This document shows positions 1-7,530 of a DNA stretch of 10,221 nucleotides, one piece after another. Below the pieces are notes generated by a model that was given only the letters and a program-made list of their open reading frames with translations, was not told the DNA's origin and searched no databases. This DNA is from Dictyocoela muelleri (taxonomy: Eukaryota > Microsporidia): the NCBI GenBank assembly GCA_016256075.1, contig SDVU01000833.1, positions 1 to 10,221 of the forward strand, given 5' to 3'. Both the position numbers and the translations under genes were made by a program. How positions within the stretch are numbered: position 1 is the stretch's first letter; every line of letters starts with the position of its first letter.

Positions 1-71
1 TACATACTTTAAATTTTATTAATGAAAAATTTAAAAAAATCAATTTTTGATAAGCATTTTTAACTTTAAAA

Positions 72-205
72 GGGGGGCCTCAATTTGCAGTGAGGCTATT
101 AATATAATTTCATTATAAAAATTCAATTTTTAATTTGCGACCTATTAAATTAAATTAGAAAAAGGGGGTTCACAATTTTCAAGGGATGTCACAATTTGTA
201 GTAAC
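72..205. repeat. Three related short motifs in AT-rich leader region
   Basis: The first 580 bases are AT-rich and hold no gene I can support. Three related motifs stand out: CCTCAATTTGCAGTGAGG (78-95), TTCACAATTTTCAAGGG (169-185) and GTCACAATTTGTAGTAAC (188-205). The first two follow runs of five or six G. The first can fold as GCCTCA/TGAGGC (77-82 with 91-96). G-runs followed by a repeated motif resemble the right end of the Merlin element at 1396-2450, so this could be the right edge of an element entering from outside the window. That is a guess; no target duplication can be tested. Confidence 0.25.
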
Positions 206-590
206 AATAACAACCCCACTCAGCTTATTCTTAAGTTCATTGTTCATGAATTTTTTTTCAAAATAATAAATTAACTTTTTTAAATTAAGGTCATTTTATT
301 AATTAGATTTTTTTTTAAAATTTCAAAAAAAATATTCGTCTCTATAATCACGGCATACGAACGACAAAAACATTAACATTTTAATTTAAAAATAAATTCT
401 GAACAATTTTTATATTTTGATACAATACCACATTTTTCAATAAAACGCCATATAATTTGACGATGATGAAATAAGCAATTTTATTTTATATTGTTAAACG
501 TTTTCTCAGAGCGTTAATGGGTGATATGTCGAAATCAATTATGTACGACTCGGAGGTATGATCACCTATTTTTTTTACTTTTAAAAATCA

Positions 591-1278
591 AGGGCTTCTA
601 GTGTAAGTGGAACAAGAGTAAAGTAGCTACCTTTAATAACTTTTAGAAAAATTTATCAATAAAAATAAAATTAAAATAAAAAATATATTAGTTGAAATAT
701 AGCTTTAATATTTCTTAAGAAATTTCATAAATTCATTTTGATTGAATTAATAAAAAAACGTAACCAGAATAGATATTATGTTATACATCGCCAATATCTT
801 TGAACATTTACTCTATGTTATTTTCTCATTTATAATCTTAAGCGTTACAAAAATCCGGTTATCCTCTCTTAGACACCCCATCGCTTCATACAAAATATCA
901 GAAATCACTAAGAATAGCATTAGTGAAGGATAATTAATTTTTTTTATATTGTCTTTTATACATATTTTTGAATCAGTTTACTAATCTTGGCAATAGCGAC
1001 TTATATTTTATACTGATATTAAAAATATGTTAATAAGACAATATAAATTTTTAATCTTTTAAAAATACAAAATTTAGTAATATAGTTTTTTTCAGAACGT
1101 GGAAATATTAGGAAGAGTAAAACACATTTTTTTAATGAAAAAAATCAAATAGGCAGCTAATATCTATGAAATCTTTATCGAAACATCTAAAATATATGTT
1201 ATAATTTTTTATAAGTTTTTTTTTCGCATTTCTAGCATAAGTAAACCAAAAAAATGGTCCACTTACCCTAGAAGACCC
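591..1278. mobile_element. Non-autonomous Merlin-type element (MITE), 688 bp
   Basis: The ends are inverted repeats: AGGGCTTCTAGTGTAAGTGG from 591, and GGGTCTTCTAGGGTAAGTGG read inward from 1278 on the other strand; 19 of 23 bases match. The element is flanked by AAAAATCA (583-590) and AAAAATCT (1279-1286), an 8-bp duplication with one mismatch. The right end also carries an inverted inner copy (TTCTAGCATAAGTAAACC, about 1230-1247), so that end can fold into a hairpin. The inner sequence GTAGCTACCTTT (624-635) also occurs, inverted, just inside the right ends of the elements at 4011-6038 and 8641-9588. The GGGTCTT-like terminus matches those elements too. No transposase remains. An internal hairpin lies at 941-1047. 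Assignment to Merlin rests on termini and duplication length; it could be another family with 8-bp duplications. Confidence 0.6.
905..1047. repeat. Inverted repeats inside the 591-1278 MITE
   Basis: A small hairpin TCACTA/TAGTGA (905-910 with 921-926) is followed by a longer imperfect inverted repeat. The left arm at 941-976 contains TTTATATTGTCTT and ACATATTTTT; the right arm at 1013-1047 contains the complements. Together they could form a stem of about 35 bp around a 36-nt loop. This may be part of the element's own fold or the remains of a smaller nested insertion. No flanking duplication was found. Confidence 0.5.
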
Positions 1279-1399
1279 AAAAATCTTATGTATGTATTTC
1301 CCGTCATATTAGGAAATATTCCATATATTAGATAGGGATGAACTAATATTTTAACATGAATGTAATATATTTGACATGAAACTATAGGTGCATTCGGAT

Positions 1400-1438
1400 T
1401 TTGCACATTATTTCCCCCAGTGGGAAATAATGTGCAAA
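1400..1438. repeat. Hairpin at left end of Merlin 1
   Basis: A perfect 17-bp inverted repeat (1400-1416 with 1422-1438) around a 5-nt loop. It is formed by the outer terminal motif and an inverted inner copy of it. The same layout, terminal motif plus inverted inner copy, recurs at 4012-4076 and 8642-8708, and in weaker form at the right end of the 591-1278 element. Confidence 0.85.
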
Positions 1439-1468
1439 TGTAAAAAAAAATGAAAAAAAGAATACCCC

Positions 1469-2358
1469 ATGACTTTTGAAACTGAATTGATAATACCTTT
1501 ATTGGGCGGGACTAATTTAGATATAATTCAATATTTTAGATCAAAAGTACTTCTTATTTCATCTTTAAATTGTAAGTTTTGTTTTTCTTCAATGCATGAA
1601 ACAAAAGCATCCAGGAACATGGATCAATGTGTCTGGAAATGTATGAATTCAGACTGTATTAAATACAAAGCCACTCGATCAATAAGGACCAGTTCCTTCT
1701 TAGGAAAATTTAGGTTAAACCTTAAAGAATGATTAAATTTACTTTAGAAATTTTTTAAAGATATAAGCATATCTCAAGCATCTGAAGATACCGGTATACA
1801 TCGTAATACTGTTATGAAGTTTTATGATGAACTAAGAGTCACTCTAAATAATTATTATTTAAAAAAAGATAATAGATTAGGAGGTGAATCTGTAATTGTA
1901 CAAATTGATAAAAGTTTATTTTGTCATAAGCCTAAATACCACAGAGGCCGCGCTAGTTCAGAAGAAGTTTGAGTGTTTGGATGTGTAGATACTAGTTTTA
2001 CAATATCCAAAGGATTTATGTGTGTAGTTCCAAACAGAAAAGAAAAGAAATTATATAGTATAATAAAAGATGTTATAAGGCTTGGTTTTATAATATGGTC
2101 AGATCAATGAAAAGGATACCTAAATCTTTTGCAAAAAGAATATCAACATGCTACAGTCAACCATAAATATCACTTTGTTGATCCGTCTACCGGTATACAT
2201 ACTCAAAGTATTGAATCATATTGGAATAAGCAAAAAAGGAGAATTAAAAAAATGTGAATTAAAAAAATAAGCTTAATGATTATTTAATTAAATGGATGAC
2301 AAGAGACAATTATATTGGAAATGATTGGGATCTCTTTTTAATGATAATTAAACGTTAA
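1469..2358 (+). pseudogene. Merlin (IS1016/ISXO2-like) DDE transposase, broken
   Basis: This encodes the cut-and-paste transposase of Merlin 1, a nuclear DDE enzyme of about 296 codons, a usual Merlin length. The ATG at 1469 opens an 87-residue frame with a zinc ribbon (C35, C38, C58, C63). In the same frame follow a helix-turn-helix-like stretch (SISQASEDTGIHRNTV) and the catalytic core. The first Asp is in QIDKSLF (1907-1909), the second in WSDQ (2102-2104), and the Glu in HTQSIESYW (2213-2215). The VDPSTGIHTQSIE block is a family hallmark. In-frame TGA codons lie at 1730, 1970, 2108 and 2255, and a TAG at 1745. Those at 1970 (V-stop-VFG) and 2108 (SDQ-stop-KGY) fall where relatives have Trp. 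A one-base shift in the A-run at 2261-2267 moves the last 30 codons to another frame, ending at 2358. The simplest reading is a decayed gene. Confidence 0.88.
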
Positions 2359-2458
2359 ATTTTTACTTTATTTTCGTTTATTTTTAAAAGAGAGTTTGGG
2401 GGGAAATAATATGCAAGTGTAATTTTAGGGGGAAATAATGTGCAAGTTCCGTGCATTC

Positions 2459-2955
2459 TAAAGATTCGATCACAAAGCCATATTTTCGAATTTTTCACAT
2501 AATAAATTTTTTTTCAGAATTAAAAAAAATAATAATTCTCTCATTGCCTAAATCCCCGCGGTCATATTTGTAGAAATAAACATTCAGTTATTGAAATTTT
2601 TAACTTACCAGGAATATGTTCGTTTGTATCTTAGTTTTTTATTTGAATATCACGCTTATTTTTTATAACACTTACAATATCTTTTCTTGTCGGTAATTAA
2701 AATATTCTAACGGGATCAAGCTCTTTGAAAACTGTATAAATTATTAAGTAATTATTAAGAGGTATTGTTTTTGCTAGTTTTTTTTTTGTTCTTTCCGGTC
2801 ATCTTCTTTATTTTATTCATAAATCATTCACCGCATGTGTGTAATATCTCGTTTTTATTTATAACAATTCCCTCGATAAATTTATATCGCGCCCCCTTCC
2901 AGTTATTCGACATCTGAAAGCTTTTATAAGATTTTTTTCGGACACAAAATTATAA
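2459..2955. other. AT-rich spacer, nothing recognised
   Basis: About 500 bases between Merlin 1 and the dimer element. I found no supported gene, RNA or element end. It has scattered GC-richer spots (CCCCGCGG near 2555, TCGCGCCCCC near 2887), unlike the surrounding transposon DNA. It may be unique host sequence. Confidence 0.5.
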
Positions 2956-2963
2956 TAAAAGTC

Positions 2964-3070
2964 GGATCAGGTAAAAAAATTGCCCCTTAAAACACACTGG
3001 TAAAAAATTTACCCCCTGAAAAAACACAAGTAAATATTCTGCTCCTGGCGGCAATTTTTTTACTTGATCC
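2964..3070. repeat. Dimer unit 1 (107 bp)
   Basis: First unit of the dimer, with its own terminal inverted repeats and three internal motif copies starting near 2970, 2999 and 3030. It differs from unit 2 mainly in two clusters, near 3011-3016 and 3041-3049. Confidence 0.8.
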
Positions 3071-3088
3071 GGCTATGGTTTACAGTTT

Positions 3089-3195
3089 GGATCAGGTAAA
3101 AAAATTGCCCCTTAAAACACACTGGTAAAAAATTTGCCCTTTGAAAAAATACAAGTAAATATTCTGCCTCTGGGGGCAATTTTTTTACTTGATCC
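3089..3195. repeat. Dimer unit 2 (107 bp)
   Basis: Second unit, same length and orientation as unit 1, about 93% identical by manual count (7 differences in 107). The near-complete terminal inverted repeat ends at GATCC (3191-3195). Confidence 0.8.
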
Positions 3196-3203
3196 TATAA
3201 GTC

Positions 3204-3370
3204 TAAAAAAATATGATTTTTTCCTCTCTAAGTTTATGAAATCTTCACTCCATTTTGAATGAATTTATTGTTATTATTGTTTTTGTACATTTCATTATTA
3301 TTTTAACATTATTATTTTTTTCATTACTATTTTTTTCAGTTTCTTTTTTTATATTATTTTTTTTCGTTAA
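3204..3370. repeat. Low-complexity T-rich stretch
   Basis: Runs of T and TTA/ATT triplets, mainly 3260-3365, between two mobile elements. There is no coding potential. A polypyrimidine tract followed by CAG (near 3337-3341) resembles a splice acceptor, but no exon is visible beyond it. Confidence 0.5.
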
Positions 3371-3813
3371 TAATTGTCACAGTGAGTAGCGGTTCCAGTC
3401 AGTAGCGATTCCATACCATATGGGTTCTAAAATTTTTGAATGAAATTATGGACTATTTATCGAACTCCTTGCATATTAACTATGGGCTAAAAAAAATAAA
3501 TTAAATGTTTATTAGAAAAATATTGTATTTTTATTTCTTATCCCCTTTTTAAATACATTAAAAGTCTTAAAAATATTAAAAATTAATTAAAACAGTTTTT
3601 AAGCCTTTTAATGTATTAAAAAAAGATAAGAAATACAATTAAAAAAAATAAATATAAATTTATTAATTTATTTTTTGTATAGCCCATAGTTAGTACTAAA
3701 AATTTCGATAAATATTCCATAATATTATTAAAAAATTTTAGAACCCATATGGTGTGAAATTGTTACGGACTGGAATCGCTACGGAATGGAATCGCTACGG
3801 ACTTAAACAATCA
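3371..3813. mobile_element. Foldback MITE with 16-bp tandem terminal repeats
   Basis: A long imperfect inverted repeat: left arm about 3381-3575, right arm about 3594-3803, loop near 18 nt. The arms share landmarks such as CCATATGGGTTCTAAAATTT and ACTATGGGCTA. Each end is built of 16-bp direct repeats close to AGTCCGTAGCGATTCC: two copies at the left (3381-3412) and three, inverted, at the right (about 3756-3803). Inverted similarity runs about 10 bases further outward, to TTAA at 3367-3370 and 3814-3817. These could be a TTAA target duplication as in piggyBac-like elements, but TTAA is common in such AT-rich DNA. No coding capacity. The arms differ more than those of the other foldbacks here, suggesting greater age. 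Confidence 0.65.
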
Positions 3814-3898
3814 TTAATAGGGTTTTTTAAAATTTTTACTGCTCTTTTTTTCAAGCCGATTATTGGCGAAAATACGAATTTGAACTAAGGCTATTCCC

Positions 3899-3978
3899 CT
3901 AATATTTCCGCCTTCTAATATTTCTACACTCTAATATTTGCACCGCCTATTATGTCAAACCTCTATTATTACTCATTT
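3899..3978. repeat. 16-bp tandem array, left part
   Basis: Five successive 16-base units start at 3899, 3915, 3931, 3947 and 3963. The first three begin CTAATATTT and the last two CTATTAT; the second half of each unit varies. Two further units of the same kind (6049-6064 and 6065-6080) lie beyond the Merlin element at 4011-6038, which therefore landed inside the array. No function is evident. Confidence 0.7.
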
Positions 3979-4011
3979 ATTTGATAATACTGTAAAAATG
4001 TCGACATTCCA

Positions 4012-4076
4012 GGTCTTGTTCGGAAAGATGCCTACTTTTTAAAAAAAATTAAAAATATGCATCTTTCCGAACAAAA
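4012..4076. repeat. Hairpin at left end of Merlin A
   Basis: TGTTCGGAAAGATGC near 4018 pairs with GCATCTTTCCGAACA ending near 4073, around an AT-rich loop. It is the same terminal-plus-inverted-inner-copy layout as in Merlin 1 and the 8641-9588 element. Confidence 0.8.
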
Positions 4077-4115
4077 GAAAAATTTTTAAATTTTAAAAAT
4101 TTAACGTCCCATTTT

Positions 4116-5291
4116 TTGATAAAAAATTTTACATACTATCATGATTGTTTCAAAAGTGTCAGTAAAACATTTGAATTTTTAAGATATAATAAAATATTAA
4201 AAAATTTGAAAAGTTGTAATAAATGCAATTCTATTGCAATTTTAAAAATTGCAACAGTTAATAATAAGGAACGAATAATATACCGCTGTTCGTCTAAGAA
4301 TTGTCAAAAAAGAATATCAATTTTAAATAAAAAAATAGAAATTAATAAATATCTTTGGTGCATGTCGGTTTTACGGGATTTTTGAATTTTTATGACGTAT
4401 TTTGAAAAATTTAAAAAAAAATAAAAAAAATTAAATTACACCTTTCAGATTAAAATAAAATTTTTACTATTATTTTATTTTTTGAAAAAGAAGACTGTTA
4501 TTATTTGAAAAATAAAATAATTCAAAAAAATTATATTATAATGTGAAAGGGGTAATTTATTTATTTTTAATTTTTTAAATTTTCAAAAACCTCATAAAAA
4601 TTCTTAACGATATAAAACAGACACTATATCTTTTTATGCTGTATTATCTTTTAATGAAATCTACTTATTATCAAATTAAATGTTTAGTCGATGATGTCAA
4701 CAATGAAACAATTTCTTCAGCGAGAAAGTTATTACGCCGAGAATTTAAGAAAATTATTAATTAAAATATTTTATTGGGTGGTTTAGGAAAATGTGTAGAG
4801 GCTGATGAAACTGTGTTGTGTAGGAGAAAAACAATACGAACACCAACTAGTATTGATGATGAAACATTAGATACTGTTTGGATCTTTGGTATGATTGATA
4901 ATAATTCACCTAAAAAAATTTATGTTCGAAGAGTTGATAATCGGCAATCACAAACGTTGGTAAATGTTATTGACAAAAAAATAACCCCATGTTCACTGTT
5001 TTGCACAGATGGATATTTATCTTATCCGTCTGTAGCAGATATTTTGAGTCATGAACATTTAATTGTTATCACTCAGAAGGATTTAAAGCACCCGATGGTT
5101 CACACACAAACAATATTGAGAGTTTGTAGGCAGTTCTTAAATCAGAAATGCGAAAACTACATTGTGTCAAAAGGCTATAAATTGATGAATGGTTAGATGA
5201 ATTTACATTTAAGCAAATCTATTTAAAAGGAAACGATGTAAATGATGTTTCTGATGTATTTAATATGATTTTATTAAATATTTTTAATTAA
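4116..5291 (+). pseudogene. Merlin DDE transposase of Merlin A, broken and interrupted by a MITE
   Basis: Two coding blocks of one transposase. Block 1 (4116-4356) is a zinc ribbon with the same Cys spacing as Merlin 1: 34 and 37, then 58 and 63 within an 80-codon frame. No ATG opens it; 4116 is a TTG, so the true start is lost or unseen. Block 2 (from about 4627) has a helix-turn-helix-like region and LLRRE. The first catalytic Asp is in VEADET (4798 on), then TVWIFG, and the second Asp in CTDGYLSY. HTQTI at about 5101 leads to the catalytic Glu. The MITE at 4357-4625 separates the blocks; removing it with one 8-bp duplication joins them in frame. Other damage: TAA at 4762, a shift near 5113-5117, after which the frame reads IESL (GAG at 5118), a TAG at 5127 at a likely Trp site, and TAA at 5178. 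The C-terminus (IDEWLDEFTFKQIYLKGNDV) ends at 5289-5291. Confidence 0.85.
4357..4625. mobile_element. Foldback MITE inserted in the Merlin A transposase gene
   Basis: A 269-bp inverted-repeat element with an exact 8-bp duplication ATATCTTT (4349-4356 and 4626-4633). Its arms share TGTCNGTTTTA near the tips, then GAATTTTTATGA and TTGAAAA…TTTAAA tracts, and continue imperfectly almost to the centre (about 4490). Excising it with one duplication restores the reading frame YLF-MLYYLL of the host transposase, which fixes the boundaries well. No coding capacity. It is younger than Merlin A. The duplication length fits Merlin or hAT; the outermost bases of the arms are not well conserved. Confidence 0.78.
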
Positions 5292-5410
5292 AAATATTTA
5301 TTTAAATAAAAATTTGAAAATAGGTTGTCACAATGATTTTTAAATTATTTAAATATTAAGAAAATAAATATAATTTGGAGTTTTATTTATCAATCATAAT
5401 TAAATTAATT

Positions 5411-5900
5411 AGTTGAGCTCAAATATCATTTGAGAATTTTAATCATAAAAAATATAATTTAAACTTATAAATTTTTCAATAGAGCTGCTAGTTATGTGTA
5501 ACTAAGAGTTTTTAAGAAATTTACACAATACTAAGTGCTGTATATTTCTGGTATTTATTTAAGTCTATTATCTTTCTTGTTGGTGCTCTAGAATGTGATA
5601 CAAAAGCAATTTATGTTATATTAAAAATATATATGAAGGAACTGACTTAAGTTTTTTATATTCTACAGGAGTCGTTAAAAAAGCAGTATTTCATAACATA
5701 AATTGCTTTTGTATCACATTCTAGAACAACAACAAGAAAGATAATAGACTTTAATGAATAACAGAAATATACAGCACTAGTATTGTGTAAATTTATTAAA
5801 AACTCGTAGTTACACATAACTAGCAGCTCTATTGAAAATTTTATAAGTTTAAATTATATTTTTTATGATGTAAATTCTCAGGTGATTTTTAAACCCAGCC
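5411..5900. mobile_element. Foldback MITE with arms of about 190-210 bp
   Basis: Left arm about 5411-5619 and right arm about 5693-5900, with a 70-nt loop. Over the inner 175 bp the arms show about nine differences, roughly 95% identity. The outer 24 bases match with almost only transitions (AGTTGAGCTC against GGCTGGGTTT). A 9-bp duplication AAATTAATT flanks it (5402-5410 and 5901-5909); this is AT-only, so it carries less weight alone. It lies in Merlin A downstream of the transposase gene. No coding capacity. A transcript through it would form a long nearly perfect double-stranded RNA. Confidence 0.8.
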
Positions 5901-6048
5901 AAATTAATTTTGTATGCTTTTTTTGAAAAAATTTTAAACCCATGATGGGGTCAGAATTAATAAATAATTAAAATTTTTTTTAAAAAAAACATTCAAAGGT
6001 AGCTACTTGTGTGGTAGGCATATTTCCGAAGAAGACCCGACATTCCCT

Positions 6049-6080
6049 CTATTTTTTCTACATTCTAATATCTTTTTTTT
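6049..6080. repeat. 16-bp tandem array, right part
   Basis: Two 16-base units, CTATTTTTTCTACATT and CTAATATCTTTTTTTT, of the type seen at 3899-3978. They continue that array beyond the Merlin A insertion, two bases out of phase. Confidence 0.55.
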
Positions 6081-6089
6081 AACCCAAGT

Positions 6090-6254
6090 ATGAATCAACG
6101 AAACCAACTGTTAAGAAAAAAAAGAGTTGTTATTTTATATCAGAGAATATTCGAATTGAAAACACACAAAAATCGCGCGAATCTTTTATTAAAAATTCTA
6201 AAAGGTTGTAGAAGAATATATTTTGAAATTATACAAACAGACAAAATATTATAA
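6090..6254 (+). CDS. Small basic hypothetical protein, 54 aa
   Basis: ATG at 6090 to TAA at 6252-6254. I do not recognise the product. It is rich in Arg, Lys, Leu and Ile (begins MNQRNQLLRKKRVVILYQR) and contains GC-richer codons (CGCGCG near 6176) that stand out from the surrounding DNA. No signal peptide or membrane segment is evident. A CCC triplet lies just before the start (AACCCAAGTATG), as reported upstream of many microsporidian genes, but that is weak evidence. The ORF abuts the 16-bp array. An ORF of this length can arise by chance in this window, so it may be spurious or a fragment of an unrecognised element. Confidence 0.25.
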   Translation: MNQRNQLLRKKRVVILYQRIFELKTHKNRANLLLKILKGCRRIYFEIIQTDKIL

Positions 6255-6499
6255 GTAATCTAGTCTAAAAAATACTTAAATGATTTAAAATATAAAAAAA
6301 ATAAAATGTATTCAAATTTATAAAATTTTAATTTTCTAGAACGAAAAAGTTATTATAAGAGAGAATTTTTACAGTTTTTATATTAAATAACACAATGCTT
6401 ATGAAATTAAATAAAAATTCACGGGTCAGAAATTGATGATAGGAAAACAAAATTTATAAAACTTTTGTGCTTCAAAGAGTTTGTTACAAAAAATTAAAC
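6255..6499. other. AT-rich spacer
   Basis: No gene, RNA or repeat recognised between the small ORF and the hAT-like end. Confidence 0.5.
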
Positions 6500-6612
6500 C
6501 AGTGTTTCTCAAAGTGGTTCAAACGAACCCCTTGAAGCCTCTCAGGTACTCTATGGAATAACCAGGAAATTTTTTGAGTTTAGGGAGCCCTTTAAGTAGC
6601 TCTTGGGGGTCC
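6500..6612 (+). mobile_element. Probable hAT-like transposon end (left end only)
   Basis: The sequence CAGTGTTTCTCAAAGTGGTT at 6500, followed by GAACCCC (6526) and later TTGGGGGTCC (6603-6612), has the typical look of hAT (Charlie/Ac-like) termini: CAGNG…TTCTCAA with complementary CCCC/GGGG patches. I found no matching CACTG-type right end in the window and no repeat of the preceding 8 bases AATTAAAC. The element is truncated, or its right end has decayed. It is much GC-richer than its surroundings. Confidence 0.4.
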
Positions 6613-7530
6613 AGTGAATTTTTTTTTAATGCCATTATCCCTTGGGTTTCAATAATTTTACTCAATAAAATATTACATAAAAATTATATGGACAATTATA
6701 CAAAAATTTATTTACTTTTAATTTATAAATGCTATGATATAATCGTTTAAGTTTTATTCTAGAAAAAAAATACTAATTTTTGTAGTTTCCTCATTCCACA
6801 AAATTTCAAATAATTCCGCTCCGGTTTTATATGCTTAAATTTTTTTTTAGGACACTAAAACAAGTCAAACTCTTTAAAATTAAAAAAAAACAAATATATG
6901 TTTACAAAGTGTGTTGAGCTAAAAATAAAAAATTTGGTTTTCGCCAGTGTTTGAATAGCAAATTATTGATAACCAATAATTTTACAATCATGCCAAACAC
7001 AAATTGATTCTAATGGTACATATGTATAATTATAATTGGTTCCATTGAATAGTTTTAACCAATTAAAAACAAGGCTTATCAATTAAAGCTATAAAAGAAA
7101 AAAGATTTTATTAAAATATGCTTTCACAAAATTTTTTTATATCTTCATATTTTATTAGGAGCCCTCTTAAGAATACGACTGGCTCTTCAAGACATGTTAA
7201 CATGTCAAGATCGAACAACCATTGTTGTATATCGATCTATTGTCGTAAAATTGACAGGTTTCGCCGGAGCCTTCCGAGGATCCGTCATGAATAATTATTC
7301 CATAATAAGCAGTATATAAAATTTTGAAGTCAAAAATAAAATTAAATATTTATCAAATTTATATAATGAAAAACCAAATAATTAAGATAAAAAATTCTTA
7401 CGCAAGGTTTGGAGAAGATAAAAATAAATTATAAAATATCAGGAACTGAAATACTAACACAAAGGAAAATTTTTACTATTTAAGATTTAAATTGTTTATC
7501 AAATCATAGATTGGCGAAATAAGACCGACG
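6613..7530. other. Non-coding region with small hairpins; possible retroelement leader
   Basis: No gene recognised. Hairpins: 6947-7000 (GTGTTTG with CAAACAC outside, AATTATTG with CAATAATT inside) and 7034-7064 (AATTGGTT with AACCAATT). A perfect 16-bp palindrome GACATGTTAACATGTC lies at 7191-7206. Bases 7155-7290 are GC-richer than the rest, and could belong to the terminal repeat or leader of the retroelement that follows. I could not find a second copy or a convincing primer-binding site. Confidence 0.35.

Larger units (their letters stand above)
1396..2450 (+). mobile_element. Merlin DNA transposon (Merlin 1), full length, decayed
   Basis: A complete 1,055-bp element. The left terminus GGATTTTGCACATTATTTCC (1396 on) and the right terminus, read inward from 2450 as GGAACTTGCACATTATTTCC, match at 21 of 23 bases. 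It is flanked by an exact 8-bp duplication GTGCATTC (1388-1395 and 2451-2458). Eight- or nine-base duplications are typical of the Merlin superfamily, and the encoded DDE transposase agrees. The ends are asymmetric. At the left, the terminal motif is followed by its inverted copy (1400-1416 pairs with 1422-1438, 17 bp, 5-nt loop). At the right, the motif occurs twice in direct orientation (about 2399-2418 and 2428-2447), each preceded by five or six G. These are probably transposase binding sites. The gene is broken, so this copy cannot supply its own enzyme. Confidence 0.9.
2964..3195. mobile_element. Dimeric MITE: two 107-bp inverted-repeat units with shared outer 8-bp duplication
   Basis: Two units of exactly 107 bp (2964-3070 and 3089-3195) differ at 7 positions and are separated by 18 bases. 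Each begins GGATCAGGTAAAAAAATTGC and ends in its near inverted complement (…AATTTTTTTACTTGATCC), about 23-bp termini. The bases outside the pair, TAAAAGTC (2956-2963) and TATAAGTC (3196-3203), match at 7 of 8. The junctions beside the 18-bp spacer show no such repeat. The pair therefore seems to have inserted as one unit. Inside each unit a motif of about 30 bp (GTAAA…TTGCCCC…AAAACACA) occurs nearly three times in tandem. No coding capacity. The duplication length fits Merlin or hAT mobilisation; the family is not identified. Confidence 0.7.
4011..6038 (+). mobile_element. Merlin DNA transposon (Merlin A) carrying two nested MITEs
   Basis: A 2,028-bp element, flanked by an exact 8-bp duplication GACATTCC (4003-4010 and 6039-6046); the match extends one base further if the end is placed differently. 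Its termini are AGGTCTTGTTCGGAAAGATG from 4011 and, read inward from 6038, GGGTCTTCTTCGGAAATATG. The left end is a hairpin, since the terminal motif is repeated inverted at 4059-4076. The right end carries AAAGGTAGCTAC and GTGGTAGGCA motifs. It encodes a broken Merlin transposase (4116-5291) and is interrupted by foldback MITEs at 4357-4625 and 5411-5900. Without these and their duplications it would be about 1.25 kb. It is the coding relative of the 8641-9588 element. Confidence 0.87.

Noticed and set aside
520-566. Stem GGTGAT/ATCACC with a GC-richer interior, tRNA-like at first sight
   Set aside because: The stem is only 6 bp, the span is too short for a tRNA, and no anticodon arm or T-loop consensus is present.
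2602-2611. GGTAAGT splice-donor-like site on the minus strand
   Set aside because: No coding exon or acceptor could be linked to it; such sites are expected by chance.
2770-2920. Two short ORFs in one frame on the minus strand separated by one stop
   Set aside because: Only about 20-30 codons each, which is expected by chance at this base composition, with no recognisable motif.
3899-3978. Possible CRISPR-like array
   Set aside because: The 16-base units are contiguous and degenerate, with no constant repeat and spacer structure, in an otherwise eukaryotic context.
4116-4385. Reading the 89-codon frame as an independent small gene
   Set aside because: It is the zinc-ribbon part of the Merlin A transposase, opens with TTG rather than ATG, and its last codons come from the inserted MITE.
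6947-7064. Two hairpins considered as terminators or RNA genes
   Set aside because: Stems of 7-8 bp in AT-rich DNA, with no linked gene and no conserved RNA motif.
7191-7206. 16-bp perfect palindrome as a start of a long terminal repeat
   Set aside because: It contains a TGTTAA start, but no second copy or matching end exists in the window, so it cannot be supported.
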